A program made the position numbers and the translations under genes. A stretch of DNA of 64,000 nucleotides from Planococcus wigleyi. GTDB lineage: Bacteria > Bacillota > Bacilli > Bacillales_A > Planococcaceae. The first letter of the stretch is position 1. Every line of letters begins with the position of its first letter. The stretch spans positions 124,001 to 188,000 of the forward strand of contig NZ_JACSPU010000004.1 of NCBI RefSeq assembly GCF_014836985.1, read 5' to 3'. The notes beneath the pieces are model-generated. The model was given only the letters and a program-made list of their open reading frames with translations, ran no database searches and had not been told where the DNA came from. Below are positions 26,589 to 35,548 of the stretch, in pieces.

Positions 26589-26631
26589 AACGATAACCCC
26601 CTAGCTATATAGTAGCCAGGGGGTTATCGTT
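26589..26631. terminator. Terminator between convergent LysR and tcuA
   Basis: AACGATAACCCCC at 26589-26601 pairs perfectly with GGGGGTTATCGTT at 26619-26631. The minus strand continues with TTTTCAG; the plus strand has no clear T-run. Confidence 0.75.
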
Positions 26632-26639
26632 GCGATTTT

Positions 26640-28142
26640 CTATACAGTTATCTTTGATTTTTTTGAACGGGATGCGGCTGTGGCTCCCGCAATTTTCCCG
26701 AATACGGCACCGGACATCAGCCCGGATCCACCAGGGTAGTTGTCGTAGAAAATACCACCAACCATTTCACCTGCTGCAAACAATCCATCAATCATCTCTC
26801 CGTTTTCACCCAATACTTCACCGTTCGGGTTCACATGCAGTCCTCCAAAGGAGAACGTTACGCCGCAAGTGACCGGATACGCATAGAACGGTCCCTGTTC
26901 AATTTTCAGTGCCCAATTCGATTTTGGCGGTGTGATGCCGGTAGTCCCTTTTCCATCTTTTTCATTCGGGCTGTATTCACCTTCTTGAACCGCCTCGTTG
27001 TATTGTTGGATCGTTTCTAAAAATTGCTTCTGGTCAACCGGCAATTGCGCAATCAATTCTTCAAGCGTATCCGCTTTGTATTCTGATGCCTCTTCCAGAA
27101 CATATTCTTTACGCAGAAGCGGCTTTACTTGAGCGTCGAATATCTGGATTGCCATCTGTCCAGGTTGTTTCAAGATTTCTCGGCCATACTTGGCATAGGT
27201 GTAATTTCTTAAATCCGCTCCTTCATCAACAAAGCGCTTGCCTTCTTTGTTCAGCATAATTCCAAGCGGATATGAGTGTTTTTTGAAGATATCTCCCGGT
27301 TTAGTGAAGTCTCCGACCTTTGGGGCATTGTAATCTGTACCGATTGAATGACAGCCTGACCACTGGCCGAAAGTGGCTGCACCAGCTTCAATTGCCATAG
27401 AAAGTCCTTCACCAGTATTGAATTCCGTTCCTCTAACTATGGCTGCCTCCCATTCTTCCCCTAAATGTTCCATTCTCATTTTTTTATTGGCTTCAAATCC
27501 GCCACAAGCCAGCACCACAGAGTTTGTGTTGACTGTCAGCTCGTCGCCTTTTTGATTGATGAGGATCCCAGTAATTTGGCCTGCTTCTTTTTTCAACCTA
27601 ACTGCCGCTGATTCGTACCAGACGTCGATTCCAAGTTTGCTGACACGCTCGTTCAATTGCTTGATCAGGCCAACCCCTTTGTCCGCTGTCTTTACCGGCA
27701 ACCCGCCCCAGAAATGGCGTTTGCCGTCCTTTTCGAACGACTGATTATCATAAATCAATTCAAATGTTATATCGTTGTCTTTCATCCATGCAATTGTTTC
27801 ATATGATTTTGAGACGAGTTGGCCTGCCAAACTTGGTTCGCTGCGGTTTCCGGTCACCCGCATGAGATCATTGTAATAATCTTCTTCGCTGTAATTCGGC
27901 ATTTCAATCTTTTCCGCCTCTTCTTCTGTGATTGCAACTATCTCTTTTATGGAATCCAGCCCATTATAGGCAAATCGGATTGCTCCATCCGTGAAAAAGG
28001 AATTGCCTCCTCTTTTTTCTTTCGGACCTTTTTCCAGAACCAGGACATTCGCTCCCGATTCGTGTGCTGAAATTGCCGCACATAACGCCGCATTCCCCGC
28101 TCCTACAACCACTACATCATACCCATTCGTTTTCTCTGTCAT
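26640..28142 (-). CDS. tcuA: FAD-dependent tricarballylate dehydrogenase-like protein (TcuA)
   Basis: This 500-residue flavoprotein belongs to the fumarate reductase/succinate dehydrogenase flavoprotein family. The FAD site is VVVVGAGNAALCAAISA, followed by RGGNSFFTDGAIRFA, which is characteristic of TcuA, the enzyme that oxidises tricarballylate to cis-aconitate. The C-terminus holds TFSFGGLHVNPNGEV and AAGEMVGGIFYDNYPGGSGL. No heme or signal sequence is present, so it acts in the cytoplasm. GGAGGAA precedes the ATG. The nearby CitMHS transporter and PrpF-like isomerase support a tricarboxylate substrate; whether it is tricarballylate itself is inference. Confidence 0.8.
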   Translation of the reverse strand: MTEKTNGYDVVVVGAGNAALCAAISAHESGANVLVLEKGPKEKRGGNSFFTDGAIRFAYNGLDSIKEIVAITEEEAEKIEMPNYSEEDYYNDLMRVTGNRSEPSLAGQLVSKSYETIAWMKDNDITFELIYDNQSFEKDGKRHFWGGLPVKTADKGVGLIKQLNERVSKLGIDVWYESAAVRLKKEAGQITGILINQKGDELTVNTNSVVLACGGFEANKKMRMEHLGEEWEAAIVRGTEFNTGEGLSMAIEAGAATFGQWSGCHSIGTDYNAPKVGDFTKPGDIFKKHSYPLGIMLNKEGKRFVDEGADLRNYTYAKYGREILKQPGQMAIQIFDAQVKPLLRKEYVLEEASEYKADTLEELIAQLPVDQKQFLETIQQYNEAVQEGEYSPNEKDGKGTTGITPPKSNWALKIEQGPFYAYPVTCGVTFSFGGLHVNPNGEVLGENGEMIDGLFAAGEMVGGIFYDNYPGGSGLMSGAVFGKIAGATAASRSKKSKITV

Positions 28143-28386
28143 TGTTATTCCTCCTTAATATTCTTCCTACTTTTATAATAGAGTCAAGTTGTCAGAAAAT
28201 AAAATCGAAAATATCTATGTTTAATCATAAAATAATTATATCTTAATTTGTTTTTTTAATAGCATTTACTTATCTTTTAAAACCTCTTTTGAAAAACAAA
28301 GCAATTTTCTACACATCCAAACAGTTCTAAAGCTATAATGAAGTCATAGTCAGTCCGGCAAATCTAATCGAGGGTGGTATGAGTTT

Positions 28387-28977
28387 ATGCATACTTTTCG
28401 GAAATATAAAAACTCACATTTACAAGTGCCCATAAATGCACCTTTACACTTTAATGAACAGACCCATGGAGAAGAAATGACTCTGTTGAAATCAAAATTG
28501 AAGGAAATCTTTTCAAAAGCGAAACAGCAACAGCGCGAGGTAGTTTTTTTGTGTATCGGTTCTGACCGTTATATCGGCGATTCTCTCGGCCCATTAATCG
28601 GCAGCATGATGCTGGAAAACGGGATTTCCCGTCCTGTGCATGGCACATTAGAGGAACCGGTTCATGCGTTTAATTTAAAACTTGCTTTAAAAGACATTCA
28701 CAAGAAAAACGAAAATCCAATCTTGATTAGCATTGACGCCAGTCTTGGAACGAAAGAACAAGTCGGAGATGTCCTGTTCAAGGAAGGCCCTCTAGTTCCC
28801 GGAAAAGCCCTTAAGAAAATGCTTCCGGAAGTAGGAGATTATCATTTCCAAGGGATTGTCAACTACCTCGACCCATTTCCCAGCTCCCAATTTTTGAACG
28901 ATACGCGACTCCACACAGTCATGAAACTGGCGAAGCTGATTACCCAAATTATTATAGACAGCGACAAAGAAGAGTAA
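28387..28977 (+). CDS. yyaC: YyaC family sporulation protein
   Basis: The 196-residue protein carries the YyaC pattern, in the same fold as hydrogenase maturation and spore germination proteases: VVFLCIGSDRYIGDSLGPLIG, GTLEEPVHAFNLK and ISIDASLG. B. subtilis yyaC is expressed in the forespore, and its role is unclear. GAGGGTGG lies nine bases before the ATG. It sits between two genes of the tricarboxylate cluster with which it has no evident link, and has its own terminator. Confidence 0.85.
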   Translation: MHTFRKYKNSHLQVPINAPLHFNEQTHGEEMTLLKSKLKEIFSKAKQQQREVVFLCIGSDRYIGDSLGPLIGSMMLENGISRPVHGTLEEPVHAFNLKLALKDIHKKNENPILISIDASLGTKEQVGDVLFKEGPLVPGKALKKMLPEVGDYHFQGIVNYLDPFPSSQFLNDTRLHTVMKLAKLITQIIIDSDKEE

Positions 28978-28982
28978 AAAGT

Positions 28983-29022
28983 AAAAAAAGGATCCAGCCA
29001 TGAATGGCTGGATCCTTTTTTT
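28983..29022. terminator. Bidirectional rho-independent terminator
   Basis: Nearly all of 28983-29001 pairs with 29004-29022 (core GGATCCAGCC/GGCTGGATCC) and both strands end in a run of seven T. It separates yyaC from the converging transporter gene. Confidence 0.95.
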
Positions 29023-30304
29023 AGATTGCTCCGGTGATAAATGCCACTGCAATGATAGCGATGCAGCAGATAAAAGCCCATTTAAATGCAAATTTTTGAA
29101 GTTCACCAATATCTTTTTGAACCATTCCTGCAACCAATAGCGTGGATGCCACAAGCGGGCTCAAGAAGTGGATTGGCTGACCGAGTACGGAGGCCCGGGC
29201 AATTTCCAGCGGACTGACACCGTATGCGGCTCCTGCCTCTGCCAAGATCGGCAATACGCCGAAATAATAGGCATCATTCGAAAGTGCAAATGTAAATGGC
29301 ATACTGGTAATTGCTACTATCAGCGGATAGTACGAACCAACTGAAGCTGGGATGATGGAAATCAAAGAATTTGAAATGGCATCAACCATCTCGGTTCCGG
29401 AAAAAATGCCGGAGAATATGCCGGCTGCAAAAACCAGAACTACGACAGTAATGGCATTTCCAGAATGGGCAAGAATTCGTTCTTTTTGAAGACTTAAATT
29501 AGGGTAATTAATGGTTGCTGCTATGACAAAACCGATTAGGAAACTGATTGGCGCTGGCAATAAGCCCATGATCAATATTGTCATAATTGTAACGGCCAAT
29601 ATCAAGTTGAGCCAGATTAGTTTCGGCCTTTTCAAATCGTTTTCCACAGCATGAGTAGCAGCTACCTGAAGCATGCTTTCTGAAGAGACTGGAACCTTTT
29701 CCACATTTATGATGCCAAGACGGGCACGTTCTTTTTTGCCCATGAGATAAGCTACTCCTAAAATACTGAGCATCCCTCCTAACATCGTAGGAAGTATGGG
29801 TATGAAGAATTCGTTGGCATCCAAACCAAGCGATGCGATGGCCCGTGTTGCCGGCCCTCCCCAGGGTGTCATGCCGCTAACGATACTTACAGATAATATA
29901 GAAATTGTCGCTAAAACCAAGGGATTCATGCCTAAGCGCAGATATAGCGCTAACATCGCTGAGATGGTAATCATATGGGTAGTCGTCCCATCGCCGTCCA
30001 AAGAAGCAATCATCGCAATTACGGCTGTCCCTACTGCAATCTTTACTGGATCCCCTTTAACAATTTTCATGACCTTGTTGATCAGTGGATCAAACAAGCC
30101 GGCATCGATTAAAATGCCGAAGAACAAAATCGCAAATAACAATAAAGCCGCGGAAGGAGCAACCTGTTTCAATCCTTCCATCATCATATCCCCTAGCCCT
30201 GACCAAAATCCACCTGTCAGTGCAAAGAATATCGGAACCACTACTAATGCCGCAACTGGCGACATTTTTTTCGCCATAATTAGATACGTAAATATAACAA
30301 CCAT
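29021..30304 (-). CDS. CitMHS family tricarboxylate transporter
   Basis: This 427-residue protein has about twelve hydrophobic segments and matches the CitMHS family, which imports citrate-metal complexes with protons. Typical motifs are SLDGDGTTTHMITISAMLALY and TPWGGPATRAIASLG, with TFALSNDAYYFGVLPIL in the second half. The ATG at 30302-30304 has TAGGAG five bases upstream. The family usually has about eight more residues (ML-x-ILGF-type), and these can be read here from an ATT at 30326-30328, which has its own AAGGGGG seven bases upstream; the true start is therefore uncertain. Context suggests it imports the substrate of the TcuA-like enzyme. Confidence 0.9.
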   Translation of the reverse strand: MVVIFTYLIMAKKMSPVAALVVVPIFFALTGGFWSGLGDMMMEGLKQVAPSAALLLFAILFFGILIDAGLFDPLINKVMKIVKGDPVKIAVGTAVIAMIASLDGDGTTTHMITISAMLALYLRLGMNPLVLATISILSVSIVSGMTPWGGPATRAIASLGLDANEFFIPILPTMLGGMLSILGVAYLMGKKERARLGIINVEKVPVSSESMLQVAATHAVENDLKRPKLIWLNLILAVTIMTILIMGLLPAPISFLIGFVIAATINYPNLSLQKERILAHSGNAITVVVLVFAAGIFSGIFSGTEMVDAISNSLISIIPASVGSYYPLIVAITSMPFTFALSNDAYYFGVLPILAEAGAAYGVSPLEIARASVLGQPIHFLSPLVASTLLVAGMVQKDIGELQKFAFKWAFICCIAIIAVAFITGAI

Positions 30305-30406
30305 CGATACTCCTAAAAATGTAAGAATAGTAATTCCCCCTTTTAATGTATTCGCTTACAATTATTCCAAAGCATAATACCCTTGGCCGTTTGCTTTTCG
30401 AATTAG

Positions 30407-30480
30407 TTATAAGAATATTTCATCTAATCAAATAAGTAAAATAGATAAATCTTATTAGAAATGAACAAAAAAACTTATAA
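30407..30480. promoter_or_regulatory. Candidate LysR binding repeats
   Basis: TTATAAG at 30407-30413 and its inverse CTTATAA at 30474-30480 lie upstream of the transporter gene. The same TTATAAG occurs at 31395-31401 between the second LysR gene and the PrpF-like gene. Regulatory use is inferred only from position and repetition. Confidence 0.35.
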
Positions 30481-30512
30481 TCTAATCTCTAATTGTAAAA
30501 TCAACAAACTTT

Positions 30513-31376
30513 TTAAAAGGAGGGGTGGGTATCAAGAAAGTTTGTGAATTTTTGAACAGTTGATAGTTTTAGGAATTCTTGATTGTACATTAACCAGGTG
30601 TCCCGCGTGACCGGTTCTCCGTTCTCGTAATACAGAGGGTATTTGTAAAGTTCATCGGAAGGTCGAAGGCAAATTTCCGGCAAAATAGCGATTCCTAAAT
30701 CATTTTTAACCATTTCTTTGCAGGTTTCTTGTCTGTCTGTTTCCATAGTGACCATCGGTGGTTCGATATAACGGTTATGCCACCACTTGCTGATGATGTC
30801 TTTTAATGAACTATCCGTTTTGTAATTGATGAAAGGCAGTTCCGGCACTTTCTCCATATCCACTTCTTTTTTGGAGATTAAAAATAATTGCTCTGTCTGT
30901 AACAATGTTTTCGATCCCGTCCAATTGTAATCACCACGTAAAATTCCCAGATGGACGCCCGAAGAATTAAGCAACCCCATTACATCTGCACTCCATCCGG
31001 TGTTAACACTAAACTGGACATTGGGATAAATAGTCAAAAATTCCTTCAATAATGGAGGCAATTTGTATTGAGCGAAATTACTTGAAACGCCTAAACGGAT
31101 TGTTCCCCGGATATCCTGCTGCATGTTTTGAAGGTAATCTTTCGTATTTTGAAGTTTTGTCGTCATTTCTTCAGCATAGTGCGCTAAATAGATTCCCTCA
31201 GATGTCAGTTCGATCCCTTTTTTCGTTTTAAAGAAAAGTTTTGTCCCTACTTCTTTCTCCAAGTTTTTTAAGCGGTACGTTAAAGCAGGTTGAGAAATAT
31301 AGAGACGTTCTGAAGCTCGGCTGATATTTTTTTCCTCATATAAAACTTGCATGGCTTCCCAATCTTTTTCATCCAT
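30513..31376 (-). CDS. LysR family regulator (paralogue 2 of the tricarboxylate cluster)
   Basis: A LysR protein of about 287 residues whose winged helix (NISRASERLYISQPALTYRLKNLEKEVGTKLFF) is closely similar to that of the LysR at 25676. The effector domain follows. The ATG at 31374-31376, eight bases after AAAGGGG, gives the same MDEKDW start as its paralogue and is preferred to the GTG three codons earlier. It is divergent from the PrpF-like gene and lies upstream of the transporter gene, so it may control both. Confidence 0.9.
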   Translation of the reverse strand: MDEKDWEAMQVLYEEKNISRASERLYISQPALTYRLKNLEKEVGTKLFFKTKKGIELTSEGIYLAHYAEEMTTKLQNTKDYLQNMQQDIRGTIRLGVSSNFAQYKLPPLLKEFLTIYPNVQFSVNTGWSADVMGLLNSSGVHLGILRGDYNWTGSKTLLQTEQLFLISKKEVDMEKVPELPFINYKTDSSLKDIISKWWHNRYIEPPMVTMETDRQETCKEMVKNDLGIAILPEICLRPSDELYKYPLYYENGEPVTRDTWLMYNQEFLKLSTVQKFTNFLDTHPSF

Positions 31377-31505
31377 TTCAATCACCCCTTTGTGTTATAA
31401 GTTATTTTTATAGGATACTCATTAAAATATCTATTTCACTTATGATCTAAATTACCATATTCTATTTTTAGAAGCAATAGAATTTTCAGAAAGGTGGTTC
31501 ATCCT

Positions 31506-32633
31506 ATGAAAGTACCGATTGCCGTCATGCGCGGCGGAACTAGTAAAGGAATATTCATCAATTATAGTGAAATGCCGGAGGACCGTAAGCTTTGGGACAA
31601 TTTCTTATTGGATATTATGGGAAGCCCTGACCAACGGCAAATTGATGGTCTTGGAGGAGGAAACTCCTTAACGAGCAAAGCTGCAATCATTAAGAAGTCG
31701 GAGATGAAAGAAATCGACGTGGAATATACCTTTGCACAAGTGAGTATCGAAAATCAGTTGGTCGATTTTAAGGGAAATTGCGGGAACATCTCTTCCGCGG
31801 TTGGTCCGTATGCCATAGAGCAAGGGCTGGTTGCAGCAGTGGAACCAGTGACTGTCGTAAGAATCTTTAATACGAATACACAGAAGGTAATCATCGCTGA
31901 AGTCGAAGTGGAGAATGGACAAGTAAAGTCAGACGGACAGTGCTCGATTCCTGGTGTTCCAGGGACTGGTTCACCCATCTATTTATCCTTTACAGATGCA
32001 CAAGGCGCTGTTACTGGAAAACTGTTCCCAAGTGGAAATCCGATTGATTTGTTGGAAACGAAGAAAGGACTTCTTGAAGTATCCATCATTGACGTCGCCA
32101 ATCCTTTGGTATTTGTGAAAGCACAAGATGTAGGCTTGACGGGATCTGAACTGCCACATGAATTTACAGTTGAAAAACTGGCAGAATTAGAAGAAATCCG
32201 TTCAGCTGCAGCTGAAATTTGTTTATTTTCAACCAAAGAAGAAGCTACTGTGAAATCACCTGCTGTTCCTAAACTCACAATTATCGCACCTCCAGAAAAT
32301 TATCTGGATATTAACCATGTTGAAAGGAAAGCAGATGATATGGATTGCCGAATTCGAATGATGTCCATGCAAAAACCTCATCAGGCATTAGCAATCACTG
32401 GCGCTATTTGCACAACAGCAGGAGCGTTTTTAACAGATACCATTTTAAATGATGTTATCCAAGTCGAAAATACCGTGTTGCGCCTAGGCCATCCTTCAGG
32501 AATCATTGAAACGAAAGTAGATTTAATTGCTGGCCACATTGGGAATATAAAAGTCGTTCGCACCGCTAGATTGATTCTAGAAGGATATGTTTATACTAAA
32601 AACAGCTATAATAATATTAAAGCTTTAGCTTGA
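31506..32633 (+). CDS. PrpF-like aconitate/methylaconitate isomerase family protein
   Basis: This 375-residue protein is of the PrpF family, in the diaminopimelate epimerase fold. The N-terminus (PIAVMRGGTSKGIF) and GGGNSLTSKAAI, DFKGNCGNISSAVGPYAIE, GTGSPI motifs are typical; the conserved Cys of CGN is present. PrpF proteins isomerise 2-methylaconitate and trans-aconitate to their cis forms. With a TcuA-like dehydrogenase that would give cis-aconitate, this isomerase may process a related unsaturated tricarboxylate such as trans-aconitate. The ATG at 31506 has AAAGGTGG eight bases upstream; a GTG at 31494 is less likely. Confidence 0.85.
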   Translation: MKVPIAVMRGGTSKGIFINYSEMPEDRKLWDNFLLDIMGSPDQRQIDGLGGGNSLTSKAAIIKKSEMKEIDVEYTFAQVSIENQLVDFKGNCGNISSAVGPYAIEQGLVAAVEPVTVVRIFNTNTQKVIIAEVEVENGQVKSDGQCSIPGVPGTGSPIYLSFTDAQGAVTGKLFPSGNPIDLLETKKGLLEVSIIDVANPLVFVKAQDVGLTGSELPHEFTVEKLAELEEIRSAAAEICLFSTKEEATVKSPAVPKLTIIAPPENYLDINHVERKADDMDCRIRMMSMQKPHQALAITGAICTTAGAFLTDTILNDVIQVENTVLRLGHPSGIIETKVDLIAGHIGNIKVVRTARLILEGYVYTKNSYNNIKALA

Positions 32634-32713
32634 TCAAACAACTTTGAAACCTTTGATACATCCATTTATCTGCTAATGAAGCCGAGATTCGGAAATCTAA
32701 CCAAATGACGTGG

Positions 32714-32759
32714 AAACTAACAAAAAGGGAGCCAACTAAGGTTCCCTTTTTGTTAGTTT
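32714..32759. terminator. Bidirectional terminator overlapping a stop codon
   Basis: AAACTAACAAAAAGGGA at 32714-32730 pairs with TCCCTTTTTGTTAGTTT at 32743-32759. The right arm includes the stop codon (32753-32755) of the minus-strand gene, so this hairpin begins within coding sequence. Confidence 0.85.
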
Positions 32760-33160
32760 ATTGACTCGTATACCGCATCTAGTTTCTCTTCAAACACAGT
32801 AAAGTAAGCTTCTTTTTCTTTCTCTGATAACATTCCTAATTCTCCGTCTATCAGTCCTGATATTTTTCGAAGTTCTGCTATTTCACTACTCAATCCCAGC
32901 GCTTCCATTTGTTTAGCGTCAATCGCCCTAAGCGCAATAAAGGTGAGATTCTTTTCATAATTTTCGTCAGCGAAACCGCCTCCGAAGTTCCAATGAATCC
33001 ACGCTGTTTCTATGTATTCTTCCCCATTAAACTCCTCTGTGTCTTCTTTGGAATAATCTTCTGGGATTCCCTCTTCTACCGCAGCAAGGTTCACCCAAGC
33101 GATGACAGTCGCCAAAGAAACAAGAATGACAAAAGGTGCTGCAAAAATAATTTTCCTCAA
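32753..33160 (-). CDS. Membrane-anchored protein, unknown
   Basis: The product of 135 residues has one N-terminal hydrophobic helix (residues 4-24, a signal or anchor) and an acidic external part with WIHWNFGGGF. The TTG start overlaps the TGA stop of the upstream lipoprotein gene by four bases (TTGA), so the two are translationally coupled. I do not recognise a domain. Confidence 0.65.
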   Translation of the reverse strand: MRKIIFAAPFVILVSLATVIAWVNLAAVEEGIPEDYSKEDTEEFNGEEYIETAWIHWNFGGGFADENYEKNLTFIALRAIDAKQMEALGLSSEIAELRKISGLIDGELGMLSEKEKEAYFTVFEEKLDAVYESIN

Positions 33161-33810
33161 CTGCCCTGTTCCTTTCCATCTTTACTAATTAAATCGGCCA
33201 TTTTTTGAAGCTCTTCGTAGCCTTTCGTGTAAACAACCGCTCTTTCTTCATCTTCAAGATCATCATAGCCTTTATAGATTTCTTCCGTTTTGAGAATCCA
33301 TTCTTCTAATGGCTCAAAGTCATTCAGCTCTTTCACTTCTTGCAGTTTTTGCACTATAGGTTCAGTCTGGCCTGAAGCATTTCCTTTTGTCCGATTCTCA
33401 GGTGATGGAATTTCGGCAGCGTCAAGAAGATGCCCCATTATAATGCCGACCTCTTGCTCTTCAGTCGCTTCAGGTTCTTCTCCATTTTCTCCCCAGCTGC
33501 GAGCCATCATGGCCTTCGTATCCTTATCAAACGTATAGCCATTTTCATAAGTTATGCTATTAACAAATTCTCCTTCTTCTCCTCCCTCTGGAAGTTCCCA
33601 TTGATCAAAGTGTTGTTTAATTTCTTTGTAAGGCGATTCCAAAGTAACTTCATCCTCTGACTCATCGTCTGCAGCAGTAACTTTTTCTGATGAAGTTTGT
33701 GTTTCTCGAACTTCGCTCTGAGGACTTTCGGTTTCCGGTTCTTCTGTACTTCCGCATCCAGACAATAATAAGACTGCTGAAACACCTAACATCATGCCAT
33801 GTTTTTTCAA
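33157..33810 (-). CDS. Lipoprotein, unknown
   Basis: The 217-residue protein has a lipobox, LLSGC, at residues 15-19 and then a low-complexity acidic linker rich in Glu, Ser and Thr up to about residue 60. The remainder contains repeated Glu-rich helices. The start is a TTG with AGGAGG seven bases upstream. It is coupled to the following membrane-anchored protein, and the two may form a surface complex; this is inference. Confidence 0.7.
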   Translation of the reverse strand: MKKHGMMLGVSAVLLLSGCGSTEEPETESPQSEVRETQTSSEKVTAADDESEDEVTLESPYKEIKQHFDQWELPEGGEEGEFVNSITYENGYTFDKDTKAMMARSWGENGEEPEATEEQEVGIIMGHLLDAAEIPSPENRTKGNASGQTEPIVQKLQEVKELNDFEPLEEWILKTEEIYKGYDDLEDEERAVVYTKGYEELQKMADLISKDGKEQGS

Positions 33811-33836
33811 TTCAATTCCTCCTAACTATAGTCTAA

Positions 33837-34088
33837 TTATATCTCATTTTTTTCTCTTTTCTTACCAATAATTGGCGTTAGCGCCCCCCACATCATAACA
33901 ATGACTAATCCAAGAACTCTAACCCATAAGGGCTCATTACTAATAGACACAGAATAAACCATGTATATTACCAACAACACCCAAAAAATATTTACCCATC
34001 TTTTTTTATTCACAGAAGACCCCACTTTTTTACTGCATAGATTTAATAATTTCCGTTTTGATTTTTCATATTGATTTTGCTTTTTCAA
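33837..34088 (-). CDS. Small membrane protein, doubtful start
   Basis: The frame gives up to 83 residues with a very basic N-terminus and two hydrophobic segments (about residues 32-50 and 55-72), ending in KKREKNEI. The only start in the right place is a TTG with a weak AGGG site. It may be a real small gene or part of the decayed zone. Confidence 0.4.
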   Translation of the reverse strand: MKKQNQYEKSKRKLLNLCSKKVGSSVNKKRWVNIFWVLLVIYMVYSVSISNEPLWVRVLGLVIVMMWGALTPIIGKKREKNEI

Positions 34089-34389
34089 TCGCCCTAGCTG
34101 AAATCCGAATTATTTAGACCTTGCTTCACTCCTTCCATTCGTGTATATCGGTGACATGCTGTACCAGTTGTTTCGCTTGGCTGGTTATACTTTTGGGATA
34201 ATCCAGGATTTCCAATAATTTAATAACGTTTTGAGTTACAGATGATTCTTTTCATGGATCTTATTATTGAGCAGCACTTCTCCACCCTTCATCTACTGGA
34301 GTAAGATGTTTTAGAGTTAAATGAATGAATCAAGAGTTTAAATTATCAGAATATGTTAAAATAAGTTAATTACTGAATGGAGGGATATT
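34089..34389. other. Gene-free AT-rich region
   Basis: No gene, repeat or clear promoter is recognisable here. It separates the small membrane protein from the SunI-like gene. Confidence 0.4.
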
Positions 34390-34656
34390 TTGTTTGAGAT
34401 ATTTGTAAAAAAAGTTAATTCTGATGTTGTGATTAGATGGCTATTAACAAAGGTCACAATTCCAATAGCTGATATTTTAGCAGTTACCACGGATGACACT
34501 TATGGCGGTAAAGAAAAACAGGCAATAAGACTTGGAACACCATATGGCACAACCGATAGATTAGTTATCATCACTAAGGAAAACACTTATATTTTATTTA
34601 CAACCAACTATACATCAATACAGAAAAAACTGAACTCCTACATCCAATCAGCTTGA
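34390..34656 (+). CDS. SunI/YnzG-like bacterial PH domain protein
   Basis: The 88-residue product contains VTIPIADILAVTTDDTYGGKEKQAIRLGTPYGTTDR and then VIITKENTYILFTTN, which I recognise from SunI-like PH-domain proteins of bacilli. SunI protects B. subtilis from sublancin and has an N-terminal membrane anchor; this homologue has only a short hydrophobic start (MFEIFVKKVNSDVVIRWLL), so it may be soluble or shortened. The start is TTG with GGAGGG six bases upstream. No bacteriocin gene is visible nearby. Confidence 0.65.
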   Translation: MFEIFVKKVNSDVVIRWLLTKVTIPIADILAVTTDDTYGGKEKQAIRLGTPYGTTDRLVIITKENTYILFTTNYTSIQKKLNSYIQSA

Positions 34657-35353
34657 TAGCCGGACAGTTAAACCTGGTACAGTTGAGTTGAATAATTTGT
34701 TTAAGTAAAAAATCCACATATTTCACATGCCTATTTTTCAGTACTAGAGAATCCAACATAACTCCTGAGAATAATATCTAGAGGACCCGTTGCTTATACT
34801 GGAGTCGGGGCAATTATTTTAATAGTCATTTTAGAAAGGAATAGTTGCGGCTACTCTTTTTTTATTTTCTCTTCCCCGTTGCAGGAATCGAGACGAAGCC
34901 GAATTTTGTCCTCCAGCTTGATAAGTTATATATAAAACGAATAAAAGCTTAGGTTCGAAAATATGGATCGTATTAGCATTCCATTATTTACGATAATTAA
35001 GCGTTAGATGTATACAAATAAAATGTGCCACCATAACAGAAAAAACCTTCGTTTAAGACTCCATGATTCATTTTTTAATTCGATTATGGTGGTTGCAGTC
35101 TTTACCGGCCAATTTTTGGAGCGATGATATTTCATAATCTGTCAGTTTAAGAGAGAACTTGCATGAATTTGAAGCTATATTTTGCACAGGAAGTTGAGAA
35201 AAACTATCGATAATCCCTCATATGTTAACTGTTCTTCACTCAATTTCCATCTTCGATAAAATAAGAAGGTTATAAGAAGTTGACATTTTCCACATCTGAT
35301 GTAATATATAAATTTCATATGTTAGATATATATTGCAAAAAGCAGGTGGATCG
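34657..35353. other. Gene-poor region with possible relics
   Basis: About 700 bases of AT-rich sequence carry no intact gene. A short frame near 34780-34840 reads GPVAYTGVGAIILIVILER, like the last helix of a membrane protein, and may be a relic. A 9-bp inverted repeat, CCACCATAA at 35028-35036 and TTATGGTGG at 35084-35092, has no obvious role. The right end contains the promoter of the XRE gene. Confidence 0.4.
35280..35307 (+). promoter_or_regulatory. Sigma-A promoter of the XRE gene
   Basis: TTGACA at 35280-35285 and TAATAT at 35302-35307 are separated by 16 bases. The following AT-rich dyad (AATATATA ... TATATATT, about 35303-35334) could be an autoregulatory operator. Confidence 0.7.
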
Positions 35354-35548
35354 ATGAAAAATAAAGTGAAAATAACTCGGATGGAATTGTCAATCACTCA
35401 GGAGCAGTTGGCTAAAAAAGTCGGAGCAACAAGGCAAACAATCGGATTGATTGAAAAAGGAGAATATAATCCCAGTCTCCATCTTTGTATGACCATCGCA
35501 AAAGAATTGGGGAAAACCTTAGACGAATTATTTTGGGAGGTCGAGTAA
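35354..35548 (+). CDS. Small XRE/Cro-type regulator
   Basis: This 64-residue protein is a bare helix-turn-helix of the XRE family: MELSITQEQLAKKVGATRQTIGLIEKGEYNPSLHLCMTIAKELGKTLDELFW. Such one-domain proteins in bacilli are commonly followed by a small membrane protein gene, as here. The ATG at 35354 follows GGTGG. Its stop overlaps the start of the next, broken gene (TAATG), so the pair was translationally coupled. Confidence 0.9.
   Translation: MKNKVKITRMELSITQEQLAKKVGATRQTIGLIEKGEYNPSLHLCMTIAKELGKTLDELFWEVE

Noticed and set aside
35028-35092. Nine-base inverted repeat CCACCATAA/TTATGGTGG as transposon ends
   Set aside because: No transposase remains between the arms, no target duplication seen, and the arms are short and may be chance.
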